A stretch of DNA of 64,000 nt from Hyphomicrobiales bacterium (GTDB taxonomy: Bacteria > Pseudomonadota > Alphaproteobacteria > Rhizobiales > Rhizobiaceae), in contig UBJO01000021.1 in assembly GCA_900465665.1 (NCBI GenBank), positions 1-64,000 on the forward strand, given 5' to 3'. The translations under genes and the position numbers were made by a program. Below, piece by piece: positions 8,993 through 18,162 of this stretch. The notes under the pieces are model-generated. The model did not search any database. It worked only from the letters and a program-made list of their open reading frames with translations, and was not told the origin of the DNA. The stretch's first letter is position 1. Every line of letters starts with the position of its first letter.

Positions 8993-9000
8993 GCTTGATC

Positions 9001-9026
9001 AGGGCGGCGGTCTGGCCGCCGCCCTT
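9001..9026. terminator. GC-rich hairpin between convergent genes
   Basis: AGGGCGGCGG, a 5-base loop, then CCGCCGCCCTT, just after the stop of the regulator (8992) and before the stop of the leftward NTF2-like gene (9032). It probably ends transcription from both sides, although the T-run is short. Confidence 0.6.
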
Positions 9027-9031
9027 GCAGA

Positions 9032-10468
9032 TTATTCGAATGCGCCGTGCGAGCGAACGAACGAGAAGGTGGCCAACTGCCATTTTCCATTCACGCGCTC
9101 GGCAGTACCGAAATAGTGCCCACCTGCAATCATCACCCGCCCAGGCTCTCCCGGTGCCGTCCGACGCGTCGTCACGTACGCTTTGATTTCGGCAATATCC
9201 GGATTGTAGGTCTCGGTCACGACAACATTGCTCACATAGTGCAGCGTTACCATCTGCCGCTGACGACCTGCCAGATTGGCGATGGTCCAGTCGTCCCGGC
9301 CATAGTGGCGGGCAGTTGAATCAAGAGTTATGGCGACGTCCACGTCTTCGGCAAAGCAATCGACGTTCTGTTCGCGGTTATACAGATCGAACGACCAGGT
9401 GTATTTCCACAAGAGGGCGGTCACCTCATCTTGGACGGTACCCTTGTCCCTCTCGGCTTCGTGTTCCCAAAGCCAGGAAACAAGTGCAGCTACTTCGGGC
9501 CGCTTCTTGATGGGGTCCTCGAACAGCGGGATAGCTCTGTCCCAGAGGAAGTGGATACTGCATTCGGCGATCTTCCAGCCGGCCTGGGTCCGGCGCGCTA
9601 CGCCGGTCATTATGCCTCCTGTGTGGGCGTTCTTCCCGTTGCCGTCGGGTGCAACTTTGTAAACGTATGTTCCAAAGCGCGCTTCTTCGCCGACCACCGA
9701 CAGTTTTTCGTTCGATAGGAGATGCATGGTCCATCGATCGCCGCCGGCGGCCGTGAACGCTTCTGCGATGGCCTGCGCCCCGGCCACCTCCCGATCGCCT
9801 TGGAGGTTTGCCTTGGCATCAGTCGTGAAGGCAGCGGCCACATCGCCAGCGACGCCGGCATCCAGAGCCCTGATCATGCCGGTATAAAGGTCTCGCACCT
9901 GGAGAGACGCCGAGACGTCGGGAGCCCCGCCCTTCGCATTCGCGCCGCCCCAAGGCGAGTCCTTGGGACCGGTCATTACAGGCTCCGGCGCGGGGCCCGA
10001 CGGGAGCTTGGGATCGAGTCGAGGATTCCCTTCGATGAAGAAACCGTGCCACCTCAACGCCGACATCTTCCATTGACCGTTTTCGCGACGAAACGAGTTC
10101 CGGTAGTAGCCACCGGCAAGCGAGAAATCGCCGCCTGGCGCACGTGGTCGCATACGGCTGTTCAGAATGTAGGCCGTAAATTCCGCGGTGTCGCCATCGA
10201 CCCGCACATAGGGATTGTAGACCGAGTGCCGCCTGATAGGCACACGAACGACCCTGGTCTGGAATTTCTCGATCAGGTTCCTGGCACCCGGGTGCCGTCC
10301 CATATCACTCGCTTCGAAAACGATATCGTCCGTGAAGCAGCTTTCCAGCTTTTCCCAGTCCTTGCTGTCAAGTGACCAGGTGTACCGCTTCATGAGGTTC
10401 TTGATCGCGTCAATGTCGGCTTCCAGCTGCGTTTGGTACACGCCGGTCGCACCCGTCTTTCCGTCCAT
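9032..10468 (-). CDS. Three-domain NTF2/SnoaL-like protein, copy 1
   Basis: 478 residues made of three SnoaL/NTF2-like cone-shaped domains (about 10-145, 185-315 and 340-470), each with the pattern helix, YTWSLDSKDWEKLESCF-like segment, then beta strands with GHY and W. Single domains of this type are small ketosteroid-isomerase-like enzymes or the beta subunits of ring-hydroxylating dioxygenases. The start at 10468 has GGAG seven bases upstream. A paralogue with the same three-domain layout is at 34115-35557. It lies downstream of a sugar-phosphate isomerase-like gene (10506-11375), probably in one transcript. The reaction is unknown; an isomerase or dehydratase role for a sugar-like compound is a guess. 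Confidence 0.72.
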   Translation of the reverse strand: MDGKTGATGVYQTQLEADIDAIKNLMKRYTWSLDSKDWEKLESCFTDDIVFEASDMGRHPGARNLIEKFQTRVVRVPIRRHSVYNPYVRVDGDTAEFTAYILNSRMRPRAPGGDFSLAGGYYRNSFRRENGQWKMSALRWHGFFIEGNPRLDPKLPSGPAPEPVMTGPKDSPWGGANAKGGAPDVSASLQVRDLYTGMIRALDAGVAGDVAAAFTTDAKANLQGDREVAGAQAIAEAFTAAGGDRWTMHLLSNEKLSVVGEEARFGTYVYKVAPDGNGKNAHTGGIMTGVARRTQAGWKIAECSIHFLWDRAIPLFEDPIKKRPEVAALVSWLWEHEAERDKGTVQDEVTALLWKYTWSFDLYNREQNVDCFAEDVDVAITLDSTARHYGRDDWTIANLAGRQRQMVTLHYVSNVVVTETYNPDIAEIKAYVTTRRTAPGEPGRVMIAGGHYFGTAERVNGKWQLATFSFVRSHGAFE

Positions 10469-10505
10469 AACAGTCTCCATCCCATTCGCTAGATTGATCT
10501 TGGTC

Positions 10506-11375
10506 TTAGGCGACGACCTTTTCGAGTTCCGCCATCAGCGCTTCGAAGCCGGGCATGACAGTCTTTACGATGTCGTCGCCGTCCATGGCGTCGAGCTTCT
10601 CCGAGAAAATTTCGGGTCCGACACTTTGGATGTGCCCGGCCTTTTTGAGGATAGTCAGGATTTCGCGGTTCGGGATTTCGCCCTGACCGATAGGAACGCG
10701 GTGAAACAGGCAGTCGTTGACCATCGTCCTGCCCGCAGGGAGCCGCATCGGCCCGTCGGCGATCTGGACGGTGTCGAAGGTGCCGACCGGAATTTGTTTC
10801 AGTAGTTCGTCGTTGCGGCCGGCACGGACATAGTGCCAGGTATCGAAGATGATGCCGGTGTTGGGTCGGTTCGCGCCCTTCACGATCTGCCACACTTCGT
10901 CGACCGTCTTCAAGCCCCAGAGAGGCATGGCTTCGATCAAGCATTTGAGACCGTTTTCCGCTGCTCTGTCACACATCGCGGCGTAGTACCCGGTCAGTTG
11001 CTCGATCGTGTATCGGCCTTCCGGGAACGCGCCGATAAGATGGATGCGGTCGACACCGAGTGCCTCGGCGATCCTGAAATAGTCGTCTGGCTTTCGGTTG
11101 AGGTACGGCACAATTGCCGGGTCTTCGCCGGGCGTGAGACCATCGGGAACCCAATAGCAGAGCGGGTCGAGATAGCTGAGCTTGACGCCGTTGTCCGCTG
11201 CGATCTGGCGGATGTCTTTGTCGCTTAGGCCTGTTGCCCTGATCTGATCGTAGTCCATCGGCGACGTGCTGATCCAACCGCACCCCGCGCGCGCTGCAAG
11301 CTCGATGCGCTTTTTGTAGGGAACGCTTCTTACCTGCGAAAGCCACATCACGCGTTCATCGGCGGAATAGGTCAT
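10506..11375 (-). CDS. Sugar phosphate isomerase/epimerase-like TIM-barrel protein
   Basis: 289 residues of the AP-endonuclease-2/xylose-isomerase-like TIM-barrel family, with typical strands ending in metal ligands: CLIEAMP (Glu), IIFDTWHYVRAG (Asp and His), VQIADGP (Asp) and a late Glu in GPEIFSEKL. Such enzymes use a divalent metal to isomerise, epimerise or dehydrate sugars, inositols or sugar acids. The start has GGAG upstream. It precedes the three-domain NTF2-like gene by 37 bases, in the same direction, and is divergent from the alcohol dehydrogenase at 11569. The exact substrate cannot be read off. Confidence 0.8.
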   Translation of the reverse strand: MTYSADERVMWLSQVRSVPYKKRIELAARAGCGWISTSPMDYDQIRATGLSDKDIRQIAADNGVKLSYLDPLCYWVPDGLTPGEDPAIVPYLNRKPDDYFRIAEALGVDRIHLIGAFPEGRYTIEQLTGYYAAMCDRAAENGLKCLIEAMPLWGLKTVDEVWQIVKGANRPNTGIIFDTWHYVRAGRNDELLKQIPVGTFDTVQIADGPMRLPAGRTMVNDCLFHRVPIGQGEIPNREILTILKKAGHIQSVGPEIFSEKLDAMDGDDIVKTVMPGFEALMAELEKVVA

Positions 11376-11475
11376 GTGTTTTCTCCATCATTGCTACATC
11401 GTAGTGCCCCGTTTCCGCGGGCCAACCGCATCATGAGGACCGGTGCGCAGTCTACAATTCGCAAGATGGTCTGAT

Positions 11476-11490
11476 TGAACAATTTGAACG
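11476..11490. promoter_or_regulatory. Possible weak copy of the TGTCCAATTTGGACA operator
   Basis: TGAACAATTTGAACG lies in the divergent gap between the isomerase (11375) and alcohol dehydrogenase (11569) starts. It shares 11 of 15 bases with the 7180 site, including the whole CAATTTG centre, but its outer arms no longer pair well. Confidence 0.3.
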
Positions 11491-11568
11491 TAGCTCGCGC
11501 CTTCCCTTGGTGATGTCTTTGATGCGTTCGCGGCCTCTGTCCGCCCATCAAATCCAAAAGGAAAGTCA

Positions 11569-12555
11569 ATGCAGGCTCTTACACTCGATGCACCCCATCG
11601 TGTCTCGTTCACCAATGTGCCGGATGCTATGGCCAAAGCAGGAGAATCCCTCATCAAGGTCGATGCCGTGGGCATTTGCGGCTCAGACATGCACGCGTTT
11701 CACGGACGCGGACCCAAGCGGCAGCCGGGGTTGATCCTCGGCCATGAAATCGGCGGGACGGTGGTGGAGGGCCCACTCGCAGGAAAGCGTGTGGCGGTGA
11801 ATCCACTGATACACTGCGAGGAGTGCCAAGACTGCTTGTCCGGTAACTTCAATCATTGTGAAACGAGGATCAACGTCGGTTTCAGCATACCGGGCGGCTT
11901 CGCCCAGTATATGGTCTTGCCTCACCGCGCGCTAATCGAAGTCAGCGGTGACATGAACCCCGTGCATATCGCTCTTACGGAACCCTGCGCTACCTGCCTT
12001 CACGCCGTTGCCCTCGCTCAACGCCATAGCGATCGTCCCATCCGTGAAAAGCGCAGCCTCGTCATCGGCGGTGGTGCGATCGGCGTATTGACGGCACTTT
12101 GGCTCAAGTCGATGGGCGTCGAGGAAATCCAGATTGCGGATACTAGCGCTGGCCGCGTGGACGCCGCCCGAAAGGCCGGGTTCGATGCAATCGATCCGTC
12201 GCAATGCAAGACAAACCACTACAATCTGGTGTTCGACGCCGTCGGCGGTCCTGCCACGCGTGGCCTTGCGGTCGCCGCCGGTAGACCCGGTGCCCAGATC
12301 GTTCACATCGGCCTACTGGACGGCGAGGGGAATTTCGACGCCGCCCGGATCACGCGCGCCGAAATGAGTTTCCTCGGATCATGGTGTTTCCTCCCTGACG
12401 ATCTGCGTGCCAGCGCGAAGGCACTTCATTCTGGCGCGCTCGGCGATCTCTCGTGGGTGGATGTGCAATCCCTCGACGCCGGTCCGGAGGTTTTCGATCG
12501 CTTGGGACGTGGCGAAATTGCTTCTCCCAAGGTGGTTCTCCGACCAAACGGCTAG
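11569..12555 (+). CDS. Zinc-dependent medium-chain alcohol/polyol dehydrogenase
   Basis: 328 residues of the MDR superfamily. Catalytic zinc ligands are in GICGSDMHAF and GHEIGG; the structural zinc site is CEECQDCLSGNFNHC with four Cys; the Rossmann motif is VIGGGAIGVL. It oxidises a secondary alcohol or polyol with NAD(P), close to threonine, sorbitol or galactitol dehydrogenases in layout. The start is preceded by AAAGGAAAGTCA. It is divergent from the isomerase/NTF2-like unit and convergent with the amino-acid ABC operon (8 bases between stops). A role in the same pathway as the isomerase is likely but not proven. Confidence 0.85.
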   Translation: MQALTLDAPHRVSFTNVPDAMAKAGESLIKVDAVGICGSDMHAFHGRGPKRQPGLILGHEIGGTVVEGPLAGKRVAVNPLIHCEECQDCLSGNFNHCETRINVGFSIPGGFAQYMVLPHRALIEVSGDMNPVHIALTEPCATCLHAVALAQRHSDRPIREKRSLVIGGGAIGVLTALWLKSMGVEEIQIADTSAGRVDAARKAGFDAIDPSQCKTNHYNLVFDAVGGPATRGLAVAAGRPGAQIVHIGLLDGEGNFDAARITRAEMSFLGSWCFLPDDLRASAKALHSGALGDLSWVDVQSLDAGPEVFDRLGRGEIASPKVVLRPNG

Positions 12556-12563
12556 GTCAACCC

Positions 12564-13328
12564 TTAGTGCCTCACGTTCGAAAGAAACTGGCGCACGCGG
12601 GCATTGGATGAATTGAAAAAGTCGGAGGGGGCGCTCGCTTCAACGAGAAGCCCCTTTTCCATGAACCAAATCTGGTCAGCGATCTTCTTGGCGAACGCGA
12701 GATCGTGGGTCACACAAAGAATCGTCATATTCTCGGTGGCGAGACTACCGATCAGCGATTGGACCTCTGCGGCCATGATCGGATCAAGAGCACTGGTAGG
12801 CTCGTCGAAAATGATTATCGAAGGGCTCATAGAGAGCGCTCGAGCAATCGCGACGCGCTGCTGTTCGCCGCCTGAAAGCCCGGACGGTCGTCTGTCGGCT
12901 TTGCCGTCGAGCCCGACGCGCTTCAACAACTGCATTGACCTGTCATAGGCCTTGTCTCTGGGCCATCCCAGGAGACGGCGGAGACCTAGTGCCACGTTCT
13001 CGATCACGCTCAGATGAGGGAACAGATTATATTGCTGAAATACGAAGCCGACATTGCGTCGAAGCAAATCGATATCGGTATCCTTCGCTCCCACGTCCGC
13101 TCCATCCACAAGGATGCGGCCCTTGCTTATGACTTCGAGGCCGTTAACCGTTCTCGATAGGGTCGACTTCCCCGACCCGGATGGGCCGCATAGAACGATA
13201 GTCGCGCCCTTGGCCACCGTCGCGCTGAACTCTGGGATGGCGACATACGATCCGAACTGCTTGCAGACATTTTCGAATGCGATTGCCGGTAGGGTTTCCT
13301 GCACGAGGGTCATCCTTCGATCAGACAT
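12564..13328 (-). CDS. Polar amino-acid ABC transporter ATP-binding protein
   Basis: 254 residues with Walker A GPSGSGKST, Q-loop FVFQQYNLFPH, signature LSGGEQQRVAIARAL, Walker B IIIFDEPTSALDP and switch His CVTHD. The sequence is of the GlnQ/HisP (PAAT) type. The start at 13328 overlaps the stop of the permease gene (ATGTCTGA), which shows translational coupling. It energises uptake together with the two permeases and the binding protein encoded upstream. The operon order is binding protein, permease, permease, ATPase. Confidence 0.9.
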   Translation of the reverse strand: MSDRRMTLVQETLPAIAFENVCKQFGSYVAIPEFSATVAKGATIVLCGPSGSGKSTLSRTVNGLEVISKGRILVDGADVGAKDTDIDLLRRNVGFVFQQYNLFPHLSVIENVALGLRRLLGWPRDKAYDRSMQLLKRVGLDGKADRRPSGLSGGEQQRVAIARALSMSPSIIIFDEPTSALDPIMAAEVQSLIGSLATENMTILCVTHDLAFAKKIADQIWFMEKGLLVEASAPSDFFNSSNARVRQFLSNVRH

Positions 13329-14046
13329 TGGGAACGAGCTCCCCGCCAATAGGTTGCTCGACGTTGGTTCTCCCTTGGGCGACGCGCTTCTCAAGGGCCG
13401 AGACTGCCAGAGAAAGAGAGAAGCAGATTATGAAATAGATCACCGCCAGGAGGAAAAACACGTTTAAAGCTTCTGTCAGAAGGAACGAGTTGATGCGGCC
13501 GGCGACGAAGGTGACTTCCGCCAAGGCGATGATCGAGCCCAAGGAGGATTCCTTGATGATAATTGTGAATTGGTTGACGATCCCGGGTATGACGTTAAAT
13601 AGCGCCTGAGGTAGCACGACCTTCCGCATCGTCGTCCCGTAAGACAATCCCAAGCTCTTCGCCGCCTCCATTTGTCCTGGTGGCAATCCCTCGATGCCGC
13701 CTCGGATTACTTCCGAGAGATACGCCGATTGGTACAGGACGATCGCGAGGACGAGCGTCCAGAAGGGCGTGATAGGATGCGAGAGTACCAGGGGTACCAG
13801 AAAGTAAATCCATAACAGGAACGTCAGCAGGGGCATGCCGCGCACCAGATAGACATAAACCGTCGCGATTCTACGGAAGATCGAGACCGTGGATGTCCGA
13901 GCAAGGGCTAGCACCAGTGCGACCGGAAAGGTCATCACGAGACTCACGCATGCAATGGCAAGTGTGAGCGCCAGCCCTCCGAGCGGACCGTCCGGATATT
14001 CTCCGATAAGGAGGAACTGCCAATAGTCGTGGATCAGTGTCAGCAT
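13321..14046 (-). CDS. Amino-acid ABC transporter permease
   Basis: 241 residues with about five membrane spans and the HisM/GlnP-family EAA loop (EAAKSLGLSYGTTMRKVVLP). It forms half of the membrane channel of the polar amino-acid importer. It starts three bases after the other permease's stop and its own stop overlaps the ATPase start. The substrate is not determined by sequence; cystine- or sulfur-amino-acid-type uptake would fit the sulfur genes around it. Confidence 0.9.
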   Translation of the reverse strand: MLTLIHDYWQFLLIGEYPDGPLGGLALTLAIACVSLVMTFPVALVLALARTSTVSIFRRIATVYVYLVRGMPLLTFLLWIYFLVPLVLSHPITPFWTLVLAIVLYQSAYLSEVIRGGIEGLPPGQMEAAKSLGLSYGTTMRKVVLPQALFNVIPGIVNQFTIIIKESSLGSIIALAEVTFVAGRINSFLLTEALNVFFLLAVIYFIICFSLSLAVSALEKRVAQGRTNVEQPIGGELVPNV

Positions 14047-14049
14047 CCG

Positions 14050-14748
14050 TCACTTCCCGTAGATTGCGGTTCGTCTGGACGCGACGTTGCCAGCGAGCAT
14101 CAGCGGAATTGTCACGGCGAAGTAAACGATAGACGCGACCGTGAAGACTTCGAAAACCCGGAAAGTCTCGCTCTCGATCTGGCGGGTCTGGTATGTCAGC
14201 TCGCCTACGCCGATCACCGCCGCGATACTGGTCCCCTTGAACAAGCCGAGGGTATCGTTGATCAACGAGGGAAGGGCAAGACGCCACGCTTGCGGGACTA
14301 TCGCCCAGCGCATGGCCTGCAATCTGGTGAAGCCCATTGCCCGGGCAGCCTCATATTGCGTCTTGGGGATTGCCCGGAGTCCGCTGCGAAGGTTTTCGGA
14401 AATGTAGGCTGCAGAGCATAGGGACAGGGCGATTACGGAAAAACAGAACTCCGCTCCGAGCCGATTGACGATGTCTTTCGCCGCGAATGGCATCAATTGC
14501 TGAAGGCCGAAATACCAAAGCATCAACTGGACGAGTATCGGCACGTTTCGATGATAGGCGACATAGGCTGCGACCACTGTTTCGATGGCCTTGTTGCCGC
14601 TGCTCGCCAGGACGGCGAGCAGCGCACCGAGCGCGAATGAGCATATCCAGCTCACAACGAAAAGCGAGAATGTCAGGTAGACCCCGGTCCAGAACATCTG
14701 GAGATAGTGTTGGGTCAGCACCGCGCCGAGGTCGAAATCTCCGAGCAT
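14050..14748 (-). CDS. Amino-acid ABC transporter permease
   Basis: 232 residues, HisM/GlnP family, with the EAA loop (YEAARAMGFTRLQAMRWAIVP) and about five membrane spans. It is paired with the permease at 13321-14046; two different permeases in tandem are typical of PAAT systems. It follows the binding-protein gene by 11 bases. Confidence 0.9.
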   Translation of the reverse strand: MLGDFDLGAVLTQHYLQMFWTGVYLTFSLFVVSWICSFALGALLAVLASSGNKAIETVVAAYVAYHRNVPILVQLMLWYFGLQQLMPFAAKDIVNRLGAEFCFSVIALSLCSAAYISENLRSGLRAIPKTQYEAARAMGFTRLQAMRWAIVPQAWRLALPSLINDTLGLFKGTSIAAVIGVGELTYQTRQIESETFRVFEVFTVASIVYFAVTIPLMLAGNVASRRTAIYGK

Positions 14749-14759
14749 CTCTGCCTCCG

Positions 14760-15575
14760 TCAGTTTGTGATCGGGTCTCCGACCTTGAAGCTGCGCTTCA
14801 GGCCCATGTCGCCGAAGTATTGCTCATAGAGCTTCTCAGCTTCACCTGACGCCTCAAGGTCCCCCAGCACCTTGTTGAGAAAGGCCACCCATTCGGGATC
14901 GTTCTTCCTCACGGCGAAACCAACCTTTGCTGTAAACAGGGCCTCCGGCAGGATCGTCATTGTGCTCTCGCCGACTTTCATCTGAAAGGTCCGGAGGATG
15001 TACACATTGGACGCCATTGCGACCACGTTACCCTGCTGGAGGGCGAGGAACTGCTGATTGGCGTCATCGAACGACATCTGCTGAGCTTTGGGGAAACGCT
15101 TCGCCATGATCGGCTCGAGGAGGGACCCCTTCACGTTCGCGATACGCGCGGTTTCCAAGCCTGAGAAATCCTTGATGCTGGCGTCGGTGCGCACTGCGAT
15201 CTGGAAAGGTTGTGCGAAGTAAGTGTTGCTGTAAGCAATCTGCTCTGCCCGCTGGGCGGTGTATGTGATGAGGGAAGCCAGAATATCTACACGGCCATCC
15301 TTGAGTTCCGGAATACGCGCCTCGGACGATACAAGCTTGTAGTCGATTTTGACCCCGAGGGCGTCGGCCACCTTCGCACAGAGCGCCGGTTCGTAGCCCT
15401 CGATCTTCCGGGTCATAGGGTTCTGGAGCGTGAACCGAGGGTTCGTACCCTCCGTTCCGCAAATCAGTGACCCGCGGGCTTTGATATCGTCGAGCGTGCC
15501 GGCAAGCGCCACCTGCGTGCCGCCCAAGGTCATAAGGCTGACCGCAAACGCCAAAGCTTTTAGTTTGAGCTGCAT
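14760..15575 (-). CDS. Amino-acid ABC transporter substrate-binding protein
   Basis: 271 residues with a Sec signal peptide (cleavage about after residue 25, ALA-GTLDD) and the family 3 binding-protein fold (GSLICGTEGTNPRF; GYEPALCAKVADALGV; DILASLITYTAQR). It captures a polar amino acid or related zwitterion in the periplasm and passes it to the two permeases. AGGAGG-like GGAGGAAAG precedes the ATG. First gene of the leftward ABC operon; the gap 15576-16062 upstream is a divergent control region. Confidence 0.9.
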   Translation of the reverse strand: MQLKLKALAFAVSLMTLGGTQVALAGTLDDIKARGSLICGTEGTNPRFTLQNPMTRKIEGYEPALCAKVADALGVKIDYKLVSSEARIPELKDGRVDILASLITYTAQRAEQIAYSNTYFAQPFQIAVRTDASIKDFSGLETARIANVKGSLLEPIMAKRFPKAQQMSFDDANQQFLALQQGNVVAMASNVYILRTFQMKVGESTMTILPEALFTAKVGFAVRKNDPEWVAFLNKVLGDLEASGEAEKLYEQYFGDMGLKRSFKVGDPITN

Positions 15576-15730
15576 TCTTTCCTCCGATGATCATGAAGCA
15601 GGCTTCACTCCCCGAAACCTGTCAATTTCCGCAGTCTTTGCCTTCGACGGCTGGTGGCAGCACCCCTCTTTTGACGAGCTATGCGCGTCCACAAAACCGC
15701 CTCGGCTTCCAAATGTTTAGTGCTTGGCCG

Positions 15731-15745
15731 GGGAAAGACTTTCCC
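15731..15745. promoter_or_regulatory. Operator-like palindrome GGGAAAG-A-CTTTCCC
   Basis: Perfect 7-base arms in the 487-base gap between the divergent amino-acid ABC operon (start 15575) and the orphan binding-protein gene (start 16063). It differs from the 7180/29644 site, so another regulator is implied. No gene was recognised in the rest of the gap. Confidence 0.4.
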
Positions 15746-16062
15746 GCTACGCGGAAAAATTCTTCTTTCGGCAGTTTGATCAGACGGATACCGTGGAGGA
15801 AACCAATGCAAGCAACTGAAAACATATGACATTTCATTTAGTTTCAAGTGGCTTCCGTCCGATCCTCCGCAATTGTCTTTCAAGGCCGGAATTTCTCAAG
15901 CGCGCTCATGTTCGTTTTGAACTTCATTGTAATCGCGGTGTTCCCAAACACAGGTCAGCATGGCGGGATCGGTCGAGCTCGCCGTGGAAAGACATGCACG
16001 CGCGTGGGCCTTTCGCCGCTGGCCGGCCGAGAAGTCGTTGCCAATCCAGGGAGGATTCATTG

Positions 16063-17328
16063 ATGAGCAACACACTTAGCCGCCGAGACCTTCTTCGCTT
16101 CACGGGAACCACCATGCTCGCGGCCCCCTTCATCTCGCTTTCGTCGCGGACGGTGAACGCGGCCGACCCGATTCAGGCTCTTTTGATCCGTTATCCCGCA
16201 ACGGAGTTCTACGCGAACGCGATGAGCAAGGTACCGGGCGTCGAACTCAGCACGCAGATGATGCCCTCCGACAAGCTGCAGGAGCTGATCAACATCAACT
16301 TCTCTTCGAAGTCGTCGAACTTCGACATCATCGCGAGCAACGACACAAACCTGGTCAATTACGTCCGGAACGACTGGTTGATGCCGATGGACGAACTCTG
16401 GGCCAAATATAAAGACGAGTACGCCCTCGACGGTATCGACCAAAGCTTTCTCAAAGGATGCATGGTCGACGGCAAACTTTATCAGGTGCCGAACGAGTTC
16501 AACACGCATCTCCTGTTCTATCGGAAGGACCTCTACGAGAAGGCCGGCCTGAAGCCGGCGGAAACTATTGAGGAGTTCATGAAGAACGCTCAGGCTCTCA
16601 AGGCCTCGGGTTTGGCCGCGGGTACAACCATGATGTGCCGGGTTGGCGATCAGTGCGCGAGCGAGATGAACTACTATCTGAACGTCCTCGGTGACGGGTG
16701 GTTCGACAAGGACTGGAAGCCGTCGGTTGCCAGTGACAAGGGCGTCAAGTCGGTGGAATTCATGCGCGAGATGGGAAAGTTGGCGCAGCGAGGCTTCCTG
16801 TCCGCCGGCGGGGACGAAGGTTCGCTTGCCCTCTATCAGGGGTTTGCGGGTATGGGGAACATGTGGGCGACCCGAGCTGCCGCAGTCGACGATCCAAAGA
16901 AATCCCGGTTCGTGGGTCAATTCGGATTCGCAGCCCCGGCCCAAGGCGGCCAGCGTATGAGCATTTCGGGGTACGCGATCTCGAAGTTCACGAAGAAAGA
17001 CCCGGATATGCTGTTCCGCGTAATTCTCGAGTCCGCAAAGCTCGACGTCCAGAGGGCGAACACCGCGAACGTCGTGCCGCCGCGGCCCGACCTGCTCAAG
17101 GATGAGGAATTGAATAACAAGTATCCCTATCTCCAAGCTGCGGCGAAGGCCGCCCCGATCGGCAAATTCTTCCCGGCAATGCCTTATTTCTATCCGGTGG
17201 CGGAAATCGTGACGCGACGGTTGGCGCAAGTCATGACGGACGAAATGAAGGCCAAGGAAGCGATGGAAACCGCGACGAATGAAGCTGAACAGCTTCTGAC
17301 GTCCAACGGCTTCTACAATAAGGGCTAA
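16063..17328 (+). CDS. Orphan family 1 sugar-type solute-binding protein with Tat signal
   Basis: 421 residues from the ATG at 16063, which follows GGGAGG; longer frames upstream lack a ribosome site. The N-terminus MSNTLSRRDLLRFTG has a twin-arginine motif followed by a hydrophobic stretch, so export by Tat is expected. The rest is a MalE/UgpB-like binding protein (QVPNEFNTHLLFYRKDLYEKAGL). Unlike the one at 30953, it has no permease or ATPase beside it. It may share the permeases at 32291-34047, or feed another system elsewhere. A hairpin follows the stop. Confidence 0.82.
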   Translation: MSNTLSRRDLLRFTGTTMLAAPFISLSSRTVNAADPIQALLIRYPATEFYANAMSKVPGVELSTQMMPSDKLQELININFSSKSSNFDIIASNDTNLVNYVRNDWLMPMDELWAKYKDEYALDGIDQSFLKGCMVDGKLYQVPNEFNTHLLFYRKDLYEKAGLKPAETIEEFMKNAQALKASGLAAGTTMMCRVGDQCASEMNYYLNVLGDGWFDKDWKPSVASDKGVKSVEFMREMGKLAQRGFLSAGGDEGSLALYQGFAGMGNMWATRAAAVDDPKKSRFVGQFGFAAPAQGGQRMSISGYAISKFTKKDPDMLFRVILESAKLDVQRANTANVVPPRPDLLKDEELNNKYPYLQAAAKAAPIGKFFPAMPYFYPVAEIVTRRLAQVMTDEMKAKEAMETATNEAEQLLTSNGFYNKG

Positions 17329-17336
17329 GTCCAAAG

Positions 17337-17364
17337 GAGCCCGAGGTCTTGGCATCTCGGGCTC
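17337..17364. terminator. Hairpin between convergent genes
   Basis: GAGCCCGAG (17337-17345) pairs with CTCGGGCTC (17356-17364). A second perfect palindrome, CTCTTGTG-TT-CACAAGAG, follows at 17372-17389 and overlaps the stop of the TauE gene. They probably separate the rightward binding-protein gene from the leftward exporter gene. Confidence 0.5.
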
Positions 17365-17380
17365 AAATGCTCTCTTGTGT

Positions 17381-18148
17381 TCACAAGAGGTCAAGTCCGC
17401 TGCGATAGAGAACGTACAGCGCGACCGCGAAGATCAGATACGCGAAGCATCGCTTGAGCGTGTCCTTGTTCGACGCGAGGTGAGTCGCGAGAGCCATACC
17501 AAGAGTGCCACCGACAATGCCTCCCGCAACGAACTTCAAGCCAACCGACCAGTCAACCAGCCCCGAAAGCGAGTAGTTGATAGCGGTCGCGACGCCGAAC
17601 GAGCCAACAGCCAATAGCGATGATCCCACGGCGTTTATCATCGGCATTCCGGTCGCATAAATCATTCCCGGCACAACAAGAAAACCGCCGCCAATCCCGA
17701 AGAAACCCGACGCGAGGCCCGCTAGGAAGGCGAGGCCGACGATGGCGGGGAGGTTGTCACTGCCCGCGGCGAGTTGGGGCTTCCTCAGTCTCGTGGGCCG
17801 AAGCATCAATAGGCCGATGGCAAACATCATGAGCCCAAACAAGAAGAGCAGGGCAGTGCTGTCGACTTTCTTTCCAATTGTCGAACCGACGAATGCGCCG
17901 AGGACGCCGACCACGGAGAAGGGTAGCGCACACCTCCATCTCACATGCCCTTTCTTCGCGTGAGTTACTAGATTTATGTAGGCACTCGCCGAGACGGCAA
18001 AGGCTCCCGTGCCAATCGCCGTGTGCGGAGGCATTCCGACGACATACAGCAGGAGAGGCGTGGCAAGTATCGAACCGCCACCACCCAACATTCCAAGAAT
18101 GAACCCCACCGCGGTGCCTGACAGCACCGCCGAAATCGTCTCGATCAT
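17381..18148 (-). CDS. TauE/SafE-family sulfite/sulfonate exporter
   Basis: 255 residues, almost all hydrophobic, about eight membrane spans with the Gly-rich motifs of the family (GMLGGGGSILATPLL and GFFGIGGGFLVVPGMIYATG). Members export sulfite, sulfoacetate or related anions, often beside sulfonate or taurine degradation genes. It is the last gene of a leftward group with the FAD/Fe-S dehydrogenase (18163-21009) and the sulfurtransferase (21014-21877), only 14 bases after the dehydrogenase stop. Removal of sulfite made by the pathway is the likely job. Confidence 0.82.
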   Translation of the reverse strand: MIETISAVLSGTAVGFILGMLGGGGSILATPLLLYVVGMPPHTAIGTGAFAVSASAYINLVTHAKKGHVRWRCALPFSVVGVLGAFVGSTIGKKVDSTALLFLFGLMMFAIGLLMLRPTRLRKPQLAAGSDNLPAIVGLAFLAGLASGFFGIGGGFLVVPGMIYATGMPMINAVGSSLLAVGSFGVATAINYSLSGLVDWSVGLKFVAGGIVGGTLGMALATHLASNKDTLKRCFAYLIFAVALYVLYRSGLDLL

Positions 18149-18162
18149 GGTCGTTTCTCGAA

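Noticed and set aside
15826..16062. Extended N-terminus of the orphan binding protein
   Set aside because: The twin-arginine signal begins at 16063 with a strong ribosome site; the upstream in-frame stretch is not protein-like.
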